From Vombatus ursinus (lineage: Eukaryota; Chordata; Mammalia; Diprotodontia; Vombatidae), in assembly GCF_900497805.2 (NCBI RefSeq), contig NW_020954556.1, forward strand, positions 29,159,671 through 29,223,670: 64,000 nt of DNA, in the 5' to 3' direction. Below are positions 1 through 11,743 of the stretch, in pieces. Numbering within the stretch: the first letter of the stretch is position 1; each line of letters opens with the position of its first letter. The notes below the pieces were generated by a model that searched no databases, was not told where the DNA came from, and saw nothing but the letters and a program-made list of their open reading frames with translations. The position numbers and the translations under genes are program-made.

Positions 1-1860
1 GGGATAGATGGACCAAATGAGGGCTTTTTGAGAATGGGGCATGTTTATGGGCAACAGGGAAACAGTCAGTAGACAGGGAAGGATTGAAGATCAGTGAGGC
101 AGTGGGTATGGTAGAGAAGGAGCAGTCTTCTGGATGGATGGGATGAAATGAAATCACTTTTTTACAGATAAAGGGGTTTGCAAGAAGGGCCACCTCTTTG
201 TGTGAGACAGGGGCAATGAGGATATAGTGGAAGAAGGCATCTCAGTGACATGAGATGGGAAGAGGAGGGGAAAGGAGGTAGCCTTTGGTGAATGGTTTCA
301 GTTTTTTTCAGTGAAATATGAGGCAAGGTTCTCAGCTGAAAGGGTGGGAGGAAGAGAAACCATGGGAGGTTTGAGGAGGAATGAAAAAGTTTGCAAAAGG
401 CACTGTGGTGAGTGGGATAATGAATCAATTAGGGAAGGATAAAGGGATTGCCCTGCCACAGTGGGAGCCCAGTTGAGATTATGTAACATAAATTTGTAGT
501 GGACCCCTTCAGCATGGTTCCATGATTTTCTGCAGCTTTATCCAGCTGTGCATGAGTGGGAGCAATGGCAGTGGGTGGTGGGAGTAATCCAAGACTGAGC
601 TTTGCCAGCTTCAGTGACAGAATTAGAAGGTAAGGAACTTGAGAAGACAGTGTGAAATGGCACTGTTTCACCAAGGGGTCAAGGTGGGGATAACTGGTAC
701 AGGGGTCAGGGCCTAGAAAGGAATCAAATAGTCCAGGGACTGGTTGTCACAGTGAGTTTGAAGAACAGGATTTGGGGCTGTAAGGCAGAGGGAAAGACAA
801 AAGATTATCATCAGATAAGGGAATATCAGAGTTGTGGGTGATGGCAAGATCAAAAGTATGACCATCTCTGTGTGTAGGTGAGGTGGAGTGAAAGAATAAG
901 TCATGTGATCTGAATAAAGTGAGGAACTGGGAGGTTAAGATGTTTGAAGGATTATGAATATGTTGAAGTTCCCTGGTATGAGGACAGGAGTTGAGGAGAA
1001 GAAAGAGATTGAGTCAGGTACTGAAGTCATTGAGAACAGAAAGGGAGAGCTCTGGACGTAGGTAGCTTGGGGAATTTGGATTGCATGATAGCTATGGATT
1101 GATAGATATGGAACATCAAAGGAGAGGTTATTAACTGATGGAGTACAGGGAGAGACTTTGAAGTATCAGTGGGGAGCAAGGAGTATTGGAACTCGCCCAG
1201 CTCTAGCTCTAGCTTGGGTGATGGTTAGGGGAGTGAGTGAAAGTGTAAGCAGTGGCTAGGGGTACTGTGTCATCAGAGAGCTCATTATTTACTGAAGAAT
1301 GAGTTCAGATGGGTATCTACATTTCTAGGGGTCTAACCAGGGTACAATACTCTTAGGGCTTTAGGCTGCTCATTCAGGGGCCCAATAAGGAGAGCTGATG
1401 GAATAGCATTTCCTCCCTCTCCCCAGAAGACAGGAAGAGGCCAGATGAAGGGAATGGAGTTGAGAATGGAGTTTCTTCTCTTAGCTAGAATATAAGAAAC
1501 AGGCTCTCAGTGGTTTTCTTCCTTTACCCTGAAGGTAGAAAGAGGCCAGGCAACAAGATCCCATGTACTACCAGCAGGAAGAGGACAGTCTCCTGAAGAA
1601 GATGCAGAGATTTTCAAAGAAGGATATACCATTAATTAGTGTCATGGTCTCCTTTTTGTTTCTCTCATATTTTTGTTTCTCTCCCACCAAAGAGACTTTG
1701 GTGAAGAGTAGAATGCTGGATGATATTGAGTGATAAGGACTGAGCAAAACTCAAAGATGTTATTGAGTGTTGGTGTAGAGGGAGAGACTGAAAGTATCCA
1801 TGGGGAGTAAGAAGTATTAAAACTCCCCCCACTACTGTGTTTAGTGTGGATAGTTTCTGA
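1..1860 (-). mobile_element. L2-clade LINE fragments (endonuclease region), degraded
   Basis: On the minus strand this purine-rich stretch reads as the endonuclease and following linker of a CR1/L2-clade LINE. The clearest motif is GHTFDLAITHNSDIPLSDD, encoded at about 808-878, which matches the family signature GHTLDLV...LSDHHL. A GNFN motif, matching the GDFN endonuclease block, lies about 90 bases further along (near 970-985). No long frame survives. The interval 1640-1860 repeats part of 1130-1270 at lower identity, so this may be more than one insertion. Only the clade assignment is firm. Confidence 0.6.
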
Positions 1861-2690
1861 GGTTTGCATCTGAGCCCTACCTGGCCCAGCCTGGTTTTAG
1901 CCCAGAAGATATGAATGACCTCTTGCCTTTCCCACTGCCAAACTCTATCACATGTCCTCAACCTGGCTTTCACAGCATCCTTGGCATCAGCTCCACTCTG
2001 GACCACATCAGGGTTTCTTTTTTCTAAAGTATTCTGTATTGAGTCTTTTTGAAACTTGGGTTTGTGGTGGAGGTAATTTTTTGTTTGCCTGGCCAATAGT
2101 GTTGGCACTTCTACTTTACCAGGACCTAGCCCATGCTTATAACTCCAGGCCTTGGCTCTGTCAGAAAGTCTTGACAGACAGCTGCTTCCTCACAGGCCTG
2201 TCCATCCCACTCAAGGTAAAAGGGAGCTTTTCCAGGATAAAGTACAACTTTATAGGGCTAGGACAGTATCACTGACATGAGGACAACCTAGCCCAGACAA
2301 CCGGAAGATGCTTCTCTCTGCTTTTCTTGTTCTCTTTCTGTTTAAATATAAAACAAAATTTTATGGACCTTTTTAGAAAAGTCTATGAACATTAAATGGA
2401 TGAGTCCTCTTTATCTGTGTGCAAGCATGCTCACCAGGTGAGCCAGTACCTTACCTGTCTACCTCCAAGTCTCATTGTTGCTCTGGTCATAGAGGCTGGG
2501 GGGGGGGGGGGGAGGAGACCAACCTTGACCTAAGCTTATGTCTTGTACCCAGGAATGGGGCAACATCTCCAGCCACCCTAAGCCCTCTCTTCTCCTTCCT
2601 CCTGTTTCTACTCTTCCCTTTCCTCTTTCACCCTCTTCTTTTTCTTCACTCCACATAATAAAAATTCAGAAAAAAAAAAGGAAGAATCAG
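1861..2690. other. unclassified stretch
   Basis: I recognise no gene or repeat here. It holds a run of about 16 G at 2497-2512 and a pyrimidine-rich tract at 2575-2655. The open frames are short and composition-driven. Confidence 0.5.
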
Positions 2691-2900
2691 ATAAGGAACA
2701 ATGGAAGGATTGCCTTGCCACTTGAAGTTTCAGTGGATATTAGATAATACAAATCTGTAGTGGAGACGGGCAGCATAGTTGTGTGACTTCTACCAATACC
2801 TCTTAAAAGCAGAGAAGTACCACGTTTAAGAGCATAAAGGTAGATGGTAACAGTAATCCAAGGTTGGGATTTTTTGACAGGGCATGAGTCACCACTCATA
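2690..2900 (-). mobile_element. L2-like fragment, second copy of the 434-600 segment
   Basis: This piece aligns by eye with 434-600: both contain ggattgcc(t/c)tgccac, then aatttgtagtgga or aatctgtagtgga, and later gtaatccaag. It is another minus-strand fragment of the same LINE region. Confidence 0.5.
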
Positions 2901-2935
2901 AGACAAAGGGTATTGTATTGCTCTAGGATCTGAAA

Positions 2936-3162
2936 AGAGTGCCAGGCCTGAAGTTGGGAAGACTCGTCTTCCTGAGTTCAAATCTGGCCTCAGACACTTA
3001 CTAGCTGTGTGACCCTGGGCAAGTCAATTAGCCTTGTTTGTCTCAGTTTCCTCATCTGAAAAATGAACTGCAGAAGGAAATGGACAACCACTCTAGTTTC
3101 AAGAAAACCCCAAAGGAGGGTCACAAAGAGTCGGACGTGACTGAAATGACTAAACAACAACA
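2936..3162 (+). mobile_element. Long-form marsupial CORE-type SINE
   Basis: The tRNA-related/core part includes TTACTAGCTGTGTGACCCTG. It is followed by the long-form tail with gaaggaaatgg, aaaacccca and agtcggacgtgactgaa, ending in an ACAACA repeat. The last 40 bases resemble the 3' end of BovB-type RTE elements, which fits RTE mobilisation (inference). The 5' end is diverged. Confidence 0.85.
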
Positions 3163-3179
3163 GGACGATTTCAGGGCTG

Positions 3180-3865
3180 GCTCATGCTGGAGACCTGGAA
3201 GCTTTTGGTGCTTCTGGAATGGTATGATCCAGTGTAAAGTCTGATTAAGTTCCTGACCTGGGTTGGGCCTGAGCAACAGTAAATGCTTCTGGATTGGGCC
3301 ACTGTCAGCTAGCTCTGCTGGTTCAGAGTCACAGAGCAGTAGACTCCCTTTTGGTCTGAAACCCCCCGTCTGCTCCTGGGGTTTGAGCCCCACCACTGCA
3401 GCTTTCTTCTAGACTTGCTCCACTATAGGTATACCTCCTAGCTCCAGAGACTAATTGGGTGGGGTAATGTAGGCCCTCTCCTCAGTCCACGTTGGATCTA
3501 TGACCCAGAACTGGTTAGTGGATAACAAAGTTGCCAGTTCACGTCTGTCCTTCTTGTGATACCCTCTAAGGGTCTGGGGCTGCCCATATGGGTCTGGGAA
3601 CCTTTCTTGCCCAGTTCACAATCTTTCTCTGGGCTCTGAATCTAGGATGTTCCACACTAGGTCCTTTCCCCAATGTCCAAAGACCTTACCATCTATCTTC
3701 CTATACTGACCAAGGCTAGAAAAATGACTTACTGTGTTTTTTCTTGGATTTTCCCGTGAAGATTTGGATTGGTACATTTTGTAGATCAGTTTGGAGGAAT
3801 TTGGAGAGTTATTCATTATACTGTTTCCTGCAACTCCACTATCTTGGCTCTTTGACATAATAAGA
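3180..3865 (-). mobile_element. Probable L1 5' UTR fragment
   Basis: The right end reads ctccactatcttggctc, the reverse complement of the GCCAAGATGG-type start of marsupial L1 5' UTRs also seen near 32700 and 46560. The body is GC-richer than its surroundings and has no long frame, as expected for a 5' UTR. The assignment rests mainly on the end motif. Confidence 0.45.
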
Positions 3866-3984
3866 CAATGCAACAAGGGGTTCAAGAGGAGAGAACCATA
3901 TATGTGACTGATGTTGGTAAAAATCTTGCCAATTGCCCAGAATCAATTTATATCTGAACAGGTCAGCAAAATCTTTTCCAATTG

Positions 3985-4436
3985 CAGTGATTGTTCAATC
4001 ATATCCTACTCTTCATGATGCCATAGAACGTAGCATGTAAGGCTCTTCTCTCCTCCACTGTCTCCTGAAGTCTGTCTAAGCTCATGTTCCTTGCTTCCGT
4101 GACACCATCTATTCATCTCATCCTCTGCCGTCTCCATTTCCTTTTGCCCTCAATCTTTCCCAACGTCAGAGTCTTTTCCAATGAGTCCTGTCTTCTGTTA
4201 TGTGACCAAAGTATTTAAACTTCAGCTTCAGCTTTGCTGACCTTCCAGTAAATAGTCTGAGTTCAAGTCAGTCAAAACTTAAAGATATTATCTCCTTGCT
4301 GTCCAAGGGACTCTCAAAAGTCTTCTCCAGCACCACAATTAGAAAGCATCATTTCTGTGGTGCTCAGCTTTCCTTATAGTCCAACTCTCACAGCCATACA
4401 TTGCTACCAGAAAAACCATATCACACACCTATAGAT
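3985..4436 (-). mobile_element. BovB-like RTE LINE, 3' end
   Basis: This matches, almost collinearly, the antisense of the ruminant BovB 3' region as I remember it: atctcatcctctgccgtc, gagtcttttccaatgagtc, ccaaagtatt, gctgtccaagggactctc, gtcttctccagcaccaca, ggtgctcagctttcc and tccaactctcaca. It is about 450 bp, severely 5' truncated and without a usable frame. It differs from the RTE-1-type copies at 18438-20493 and 52670-53682. Confidence 0.75.
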
Positions 4437-4439
4437 AGT

Positions 4440-4685
4440 AATGTGTTTCAGCCAACTTTTACTAGCTTACAAGAGCCAATTATTCAATTTTTCTCAGATA
4501 TCAGCAAATGCTACAAGTCAAGGCTTGATTTATTTTATTGTCTAGATTTAAAATGATGGAATAAATGTTAATATTACAGATTAAACTTAAAAGTATGATG
4601 CATACATCTCCTTCCCTCCCTTTTCCCCACCATTTGTTAAACATTTACCAGCACATCCCTACCTCTAAGTTATAAATGGAGGGGC
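4440..4685 (+). repeat. Unclassified ~260-bp dispersed repeat, copy 1
   Basis: Shared blocks with the copies near 27955, 40870/41685 and 43035 are aaatgctacaagtcaaggcttgattta, a ttgtctagatttaaaatgatgg block, and ttgttaaacatttaccagcac at the right end. No coding capacity. Length and end structure suggest a non-autonomous DNA element, but no terminal inverted repeats could be confirmed. Confidence 0.65.
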
Positions 4686-4687
4686 AA

Positions 4688-4870
4688 CATGGAGGAGTGC
4701 AGAGACGGCTGGACTTGAGTAGGCAAGATTTGGGTTCAGATCCTGCCTCTGATGTTTGCTAGTTGTGTGACCATGCATAAATCACATCACTTCTATGAAC
4801 TTCAGACAATTCTGAGACTATCAATTAGAGATGGGTTTTGAGCTACATGAGTGGATGAAGTTCTCACAGT
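4688..4870 (+). mobile_element. MIR/CORE-type SINE, diverged
   Basis: The segment contains gggttcagatcctgcctctg and agttgtgtgaccatg, the MIR tRNA-related and core signatures, and has no intact tail. It is an old copy. Confidence 0.6.
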
Positions 4871-5524
4871 GATAAAATCACTGGCCCTTAATGAGATTTT
4901 AAGTTGTAAATATAGAGAAAACTGGAGTACTAGGTTAGTGCCAAAGACTTGAAAGACAAGCAATAATGCAAACCTTCACAGATTGATTCAGGAGAAAATT
5001 CAGCCAAGCTGGGTGTTTGCTACACAGCAGTCTCTAGATGGGTCCTGCTGACTGAATACTACATCTAAATCAGGCCAATGTATCCTATTTTGGTTATTCC
5101 TTGCCATAAAGTATTTCCCTATGGAGTTATTTGTTTGGTAAAGGGATTATTAAAGGCTTTGGGGAATCTGATCCACTGGCAATGAATGAATGACCAGCTT
5201 TTTGTCTAGAAACAAACATGAAAAACAATGATGGTGCCTGTTCCAGTTTACAACACTTTTCCACAACAGAGTGGATCAATTGTTTCCCTTAAATTAGCCT
5301 TAGAGTTCCATCAACAGACAATGAAATTAGATGAATTAAAGTAAATTCAGCCATCACTTTTGTGATGTGAAATGTTTCCCCAACAGCTAGAGATAAGTTT
5401 TGGTTTTTTTGGTTTTGGTTTTTTCTTTTCCTAGGACGTGGCCAATGGTTTCCTTTGCTGATGACTGGATTCCTAAAATCAGAGCACTAATCTGTTGGTA
5501 TGGCTCAACCTCTTGATCTAAGGT
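4871..5524. other. unclassified stretch
   Basis: AT-rich sequence with no recognised gene or repeat. It contains a TTTTGG-rich tract near 5397-5425. Confidence 0.5.
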
Positions 5525-5640
5525 GTAGTGGAATACAGTAGCTTTTAGAATCAGAGGACCTGGGTTCAAGACCCAGCTCTTTTATTTATTACCTGTGTGA
5601 TCTAAAGTGACACACTTAACATTTCTGGGTCTGTTTCTTC
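5525..5640 (+). mobile_element. MIR-type SINE fragment
   Basis: The text cctgggttcaagacccagct followed by acctgtgtgatct is a diverged MIR 5' half. Confidence 0.55.
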
Positions 5641-6030
5641 TAGGAATACTCAGCTCCCTTCAAGACGCATTTCAGTTGCCACCTCCTGTATGAGTCTTTT
5701 CCTGATCCCCTCTATGACCATCAGTTGTTTAGTTCCCACCGTCAAAAATTACTTTGTGTATATTGTATATTTGAGAGGCATCTTGGGTAGTGGCCAGAGA
5801 ACAGTCCAATTCTGCCCCTGAATCGTATTATCTGTGTGACCTGGGTTGGACTGGATATTTAATCTCGCTGATCTCCAGACAACTCTCTAAAAACAGTAAG
5901 CTGCAGTGCCCTGCGTTGGATATAGGTGGCTGCCTATATGAATGAAAGCACAAAGTCAGGCCATAAACTCCCTGAGGATAGGAACTATTTAATTTTTGTC
6001 TTTGTTGCTAGAACATAGTAGGAATAGTGA
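5641..6030 (+). mobile_element. L2 LINE 3' end split by a MIR-type SINE
   Basis: Left part 5641-5765 carries the L2 block cagttgccacctcctgtatgag and cctgatcccc. The right part, about 5960-6030, carries the L2 tail aactccctgaggataggaact. Between them, about 5770-5950, lies a diverged MIR-like SINE (tgtgtgacctgggttggac). The order shows L2 inserted first. Confidence 0.65.
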
Positions 6031-6084
6031 TGACTGGATCTATGAGTTCATGGATATAGTGATTTCCCAGGTGAGGCAAATTCC

Positions 6085-6345
6085 TCTATCAATTCAAGTC
6101 AGTCAGTACCTTCTCAGCAAATTATAGTCTTGGAGTGTGTAGTCTTGGAGCACTGAAAAGTTAAGGACTTGTCCAGGGTAACAGACTTAATGTATACAAG
6201 GCAGAACTTGCACCCAATTTTTCCTGGCTTCAAGGCCATCTACTATGTCATGTTGCCTCTCTAGACACCTAATTGGTTGAATGAATCTATAAAATGAGGG
6301 GATTGGAGTAGATGACCTCTAAGGTTCTAATTGATGATCTTAGTT
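6085..6345. mobile_element. Two MIR fragments in opposite orientation
   Basis: About 6110-6265 reads as antisense MIR (cttgtccagggtaaca, tctactatgtcatgttgcctc). About 6285-6345 reads as sense MIR (aaaatgaggggattggagtagatgacctctaagg). Confidence 0.65.
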
Positions 6346-6424
6346 AAAAATAAGTCATTTTCTTACATCCAAGGAGAATCCAAAGGGAACAATAGCTTCT
6401 GGAGCATTGGGATTATCCAGACTC

Positions 6425-6545
6425 TTGGGAAACTAGTAGAAAGTAAGCTCTTTGAAAGCAGGCAAAGACTGGTTTTCATTTTGCTTTTGAATACCTAGTG
6501 CCTTCCATATACTAGGCACTTATTAAACACTTTTTGAATTAAATT
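6425..6545 (+). mobile_element. L2 LINE 3' tail
   Basis: L2 tail signature: agtaagctctttgaaagcagg, then ctagtgccttccatatactagg and cacttattaaacac. Confidence 0.7.
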
Positions 6546-6915
6546 TTATCGAAATTTAAATTCATATCAAGAGCAACTTGGAGGATTTTAGTTGGGCAGG
6601 CAAAAGCCAATTTTTTATAAATATTATAAAAGTCCATTGTAACTGAGGCTATGTCTGTACAACACTAAAAGATCTGATGATTAATTTCATATAATCAGCA
6701 GAAACTAAAGGTGGATGTCTTCATAAAATAAATAAGCCAGAAAATTACCAAAATTCCTTTTTGTCTGTACCGTTATCCAAACCATATTTAAGATCTAGTT
6801 TATCATATAGAAAAAAATCTAAGTATAATTGCAACCATATAACTCTACTTCTAACCATCTGGATCAGTTTTTAGCTCCTCTTTTGTTTTATTTGTTTATT
6901 TCTTCCAGTATCTAG

Positions 6916-6960
6916 GGGGCAGTTAGGTGGCACAGTGAACAGAGCACTAGCCCTAGAGTC
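6916..6960 (+). mobile_element. Short marsupial SINE, 5' fragment only
   Basis: About 45 bp of the SINE head (ggggcagttaggtggcacag, ending gccctagagtc). It stops abruptly against L1 sequence, so a deletion or rearrangement removed its 3' two thirds and the 3' end of the neighbouring L1. Confidence 0.8.
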
Positions 6961-9900
6961 ATAAATTAACTTTGGTAGTATTGTCATTTTTTATTATATT
7001 GACATAACCTAGCCATAAACACTGAATATCCCCCTATTTAAGTTGTTCTTTCTTTCTTTAAGAAGAATTTCATAATAGAATCTATATTAGTCATTTATAT
7101 GCTTTCATAGGTTGATTCCCAGATAGTTTATGTACTTTGTAGTTATTTGGAATGAGATTTCCCTCTCTATTATTGCCTCCTAGATTTTGTTGTTATGTAG
7201 AAATGCTGCTGATTTTTGAGGATTTATTTTGTAGACTCCAACTTTGTCGAAGCTATTGTCTCAATTAGTATCTTTGCCAATTTCCCTAGGATTTTCTAAG
7301 TAAGCCATTTTATCATTAGTAAATAGGAATGATTTTATCTCCTCTTTACATATCTTTATGCCTTTAATTTCTTTCTCTTTTCTTAATGTTATTGCTAGCA
7401 TTTCCAGCACTATGACAAATAATAGTAGGGGAAGTGAGCGTTCTTTATGCCTGTATTTTTTTTTTTTTGGAAAGGTCCTAATGTATCTTCTTCATATATG
7501 ATGTTTGCTTTTGGTTTTAGATACTTTTAATTATATTTTTAGAAGGAACCTCTATCCCTATACTTTGTAGGGCTTTTAGCACAAATGAGTATTGTACTTT
7601 GTTAAAGGTTTTTCCCCCCACATATCTGTTGAGATAATCATGTGGTTTGAAACGTTTTTATTTTTAATATGATTAATTATGGTGATTTCCTAATGTTGAA
7701 CTATCCTTGCATCCCTGGTATATATCCAATTTGGTCATAATTCATGATTTCTTGAATGAATTGTTATAGTCTGTTTGACAGGATTTTATTTTAAAATTTT
7801 GAATAAATATTCACTAATGAAATTAATCTATACTATAGTTTGCCTTCTGTGCTTTAGCCTTCTTTGATTTAGGAATCAAGACTATATTTGTCCCATAAAA
7901 GGAATCTGCTAGGATGCTTTCTCAATTTTTGACAGTAATTTGTGTTGGTACTTGTTTTTTGATAAAATTCGAAGAATCCATTGAGATCTGAGTTGTTGCT
8001 TTTTTTTTTTCCTCTTTGGTAGTTCCTTTACAATTCTATTTCTTTTCCGAAGTTAGATTATTTAAAATTTTCTGGTTTTGTTCTGTTAGTTTGGGTATTT
8101 TATGTCTTTGAAGGTATTCCACTCGTATTGTCAGTTTTGTTAGCACATAACTATTTAATAGGTTCTGTTCTTATTTCCTCTGGTTTCTTGTGATTTTGCC
8201 TTGTTGATTGACTGTTTATTAACTTGATTTTCTGCCCTATTCTTTTTAATCAGATTGTCTAAAAATTTATCAACTTTATTAGTCTTCTTAAAGAACTAGC
8301 TGTTTTATTTATCCTTTATGTAATCTTCATGGTTCCCATTTTTACCTATTTCTCCTCTAATTTTTTATATCTCTTCTTTTATGCTTATTTTAGGTTTGCT
8401 TATTTGTTGTCTTTTAAATTTTTAAGTGCCTACTTTGAAATGCTTATTAATCCTTTCTTTTTCTATTTTGCTAATATATATTTATAGGGACATGAATTTT
8501 CTCCTGAAGACTGCTTTTAGCTGTATCTCAGAAATTTTGTTATGTCATTTCATCATTATCATTTTCTTTTATATTTTGTTTGCAATATCTCTGGTCGACT
8601 TTTTTTTCTTTAAAACTTGCATGTGGTGCTAAGAAATATATATATTATTTAGCAGTTCTATTTAGCAGATGCTAGAAGTCTTTTAGCTCTTGTTTCTCTA
8701 GCAATTTGTTCTGTTCTATAGTTTCCCTTTTGTTTAAATTTCTATTGGATGTGTACAAAACTGAAAGACATTGAGATCTCCTACCACTATTGTTTTATTG
8801 TCTGTATCTTCTTTAGTTCAGTTAATTTTCCTTTATGAATTTATTGTCTATGATTCCTTTTTAGCATAATGTAGTTTCCTTCTTTATCTCCTTTATGCTT
8901 TTAACATTTGTTTTCACTTTTTCTGAGAACATGATTGAGGGGATTCCCCATGATTTGGGGAATTTACCTAATTACATAATAATATTTTTTCCATTCCCTC
9001 ATTTTTATTCTGTTTATGTCTTTGTTTTTTAAATTCATTCCTCATAAGCAGTAGATAGTGAGGTTTTGTTTTCTTTTTTTCTTTATTCTTTTCATTTTAT
9101 TGGATTATTTAATCCATTCACCTTTAAAGTTATGAGAATTAGGTTTATTTTTTCCTCCATTTGTCTTTAATATTTTTTTTTCAAAGTTAGGATTTCTCCC
9201 CTCTTCCTCTGTAAACACAGTACTAGGTTGTTGGGTTGTTTTTTTTAAAGTTATTTTAGCTTAATCTATTTTAAGGCAATCCTGTTCCCACTGAGGTCCT
9301 TCCCCTCACTCTGTCCACTCCTCCCATTTGTTACCCTTTTCCCTAGTTCTGGAGTTTTACTTATTCTTTTTTCTTTCTTGATTTTATCTATTTATTTAAT
9401 TCTTCCTCACTTTTTTCCCTCTCAGTTAAATAGTTAAATAAAATTCTCTTCCCCACCCCACCCTTCAACTTGTTCCATTCATTTGTTTTTAAAATTTCAT
9501 TTTCTGTACCTTTTTCTAAAAAGTTTTTTGTTGTCTTATTCTTTTCATTTTTTATTTTCTTTTCCTGTCTATTCTAGACTTTTATTCTTTGATTCGTGAT
9601 TCATTCATTTATTCTTTTGATTTATGATATATTCACTAAATATACTTATTTAGTTCTTGAATTAAAGTTTCTAGAGAAGTTATTTTGAGTTCCTTCTTCT
9701 AAACAGTTTCTTTGTTGTCGTCTTGTAGATCTTTTTCCTTACACCATCCCCCACCTTTTCCTGTTCTGCTTTATTCCTAGAAATACCAGTTCTTTCAGGT
9801 GATGGGATGTGGCCCTGAGGTAGGAATTTACCTGTATAAATTATGCAATTAATTGTTGATCTTTGTCCTTCCCTTGGTCATTTTTTCCCTCATTTGCTTT

Positions 9901-10908
9901 GAAATCTCTTTCCTGGGTCCATGCTCTCCAGCTTTTTGGTTGTCAATTGCCACCAGGATCTTTGACTCCCAATTTTTGGTTGTCAGTTAATCCCAGGATC
10001 ATTGATTCTCCTCCTGAGGCAGGATGAGTGTTCTCTCTAAACACCAAATCCCTGCAGATAATACCCATTATAAGGTCCCCATCTTCTTTTATAGAATATC
10101 TCTTCTCTCTTATGTGAGTATTCATCAGTGGTATCTCCTCTTACCACTGAAACAATGTTTCCCCTTTTCTTTCTCCCTTTTTAATCCCTCTTTTTGTCTC
10201 TTCATCCATTTTCCATAGGCTCTCCACTTCCTAAGAGCACACAAGAGTTAATTTTCCCTTTATTGTTAGCCTTTGACTTGATTAGAGAACACCACATATT
10301 CTTCTCTATCATCTTACTCTCTTCTCCCTTTTTATGCACACTCCCATTCTTTAATTTAGTTCTACAAAAAACATTGATTCACATAGGCTGTGTTGTGAGA
10401 TTTAGTCTATGATATTTCAGGCTTATTTTTCCACCATCATTTCTATTTAACTTTTTTTTTTCATTCTTGTCTCCTCGTACACATTTAGAAAGGAATGTTC
10501 TCTCTGTTATATTGTGGCGGTGGTGGTCCTTGGTTGCTGTATTTCTTTATCCTTTTGTATTTCTGTTGTCTGGAGTATTTGAAAAACAGATAACTATGTC
10601 AGGTCTGGTTTTCCTTCTAGGAATGTTTAAAACACTTCTCTTTTATTGAACATTGACATTGGTGATTAGGGTCAAATTTGCAGGCTAGATCACCTTAGGC
10701 TGCATCTTGAACTCCTTTGTTCTTCTGAACACAGTATATCATTTCCTCTTGTAGTTTCTGATGGGTACAAAGCAATTTTGTATTATTTGAATTGTCTTTC
10801 TTTTATATTTTCAGGTCTTTCTCCTGGTTACTTACAGAATTTGTTATTTCTCAATGGAATTATTAAATTTAATCATGTCTTGGAGTTTGCAGCCTCAGAC
10901 TTTTTTCT

Positions 10909-10914
10909 GGTAAT
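10909..10914. repeat. Target-site duplication (left) of the solo LTR
   Basis: GGTAAT, identical to 11738-11743. Confidence 0.9.
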
Positions 10915-11737
10915 TGTACCGGCCGCGCCAACCTTATGCCGGCCGCGCCGGACACTCCTCCTATAAGGAGCAGGCTGCCAGAGTCATACTCACTCACAGT
11001 CTTCGGTCCTCAAACGGATAAACACACAAAGACGAGCCATCGGGAGGCGCCAACACCAGAGCTTTATTCAGAGGCCATCACAGCAAGCCATCACAGCAAG
11101 CCCAAGCAGCAAGGCCAGAGCAACAGAGCAGGAGCCAAGAGAGAGAGCGCGATCTGACCACGCTCATTCCTAAATACCTACCTAGCCCCTCCTCCCCAGC
11201 CCGCTTTCTAGCCAATGATTGTAGGGTCAGTTACTGGAAGGGGCTGTCTGAGTTTAGCACACCAAGGGAGAGGGAGTGACGTAGGAGGCTAGGACCAGAT
11301 ACAGGAAGGAGGTGTCTGGGATTAGTGCATAGACAGAGTAGTGACCTAGGAAGTCAGGAAGGACACAGGAAGGAGGCGTCTGGGGTCAGTGCTACACAAA
11401 GGGACCCAGGAAGTCAGGAAGGTCACAGGAAGGAGGCGTCTGGGGTTGACGTTGCATATAGGGAGGGGACTAAGCAAAGGGAACATGTCCTCTGCCATCC
11501 CACTCCCACATGGCACCGCCCCTTGCCTCAGGAGCACAAGCTCCGGCTACTTCCTTGCACCCAGCTTATCTCACATAGCACTGCCCACTGCCTCAGGGCT
11601 TCTCCGTACCCAGCCCATCCCAGTTCACCACGACTCCGCCTACCACAGCCCCTGCCTCGACTTCCAAATACCCAGATCTTACCCTAATCTTGCCACAGCG
11701 CCCACCTGGTAGTTGCCAACATAGACAGTCCCTCACA
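10915..11737 (-). mobile_element. Solo retroviral LTR with 6-bp target duplication
   Basis: An 823-bp element with TG...CA ends is flanked by a perfect direct repeat GGTAAT (10909-10914 and 11738-11743). On the minus strand it starts TGTGAGGGAC and ends GGCCGGTACA. It has a poly(A) signal AATAAA at 11063-11068, a TATA-like TATTTAG near 11168-11174, and repeated U3 blocks (ggaaggaggcgtctgggg and variants) between about 11300 and 11455. GC- and CpG-rich U5. The 6-bp duplication suits class II (beta-like) elements. No internal retroviral genes are present. CpG retention and intact ends suggest a comparatively recent fossil. Confidence 0.88.
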
Positions 11738-11743
11738 GGTAAT
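11738..11743. repeat. Target-site duplication (right) of the solo LTR
   Basis: GGTAAT, identical to 10909-10914. Removing the LTR and one copy restores the L1 sequence. Confidence 0.9.

Noticed and set aside
10915-10960. Two GGCCGCGCC-type blocks that look like rare-cutter cloning linkers
   Set aside because: They lie within the U5 of an LTR bounded by a perfect 6-bp target duplication in an L1, so vector contamination is not needed to explain them.
11325-11712. Plus-strand frames of 107-120 aa as a gene
   Set aside because: They run antisense through the U3 of the solo LTR and consist partly of its repeated blocks. No domain is recognisable.
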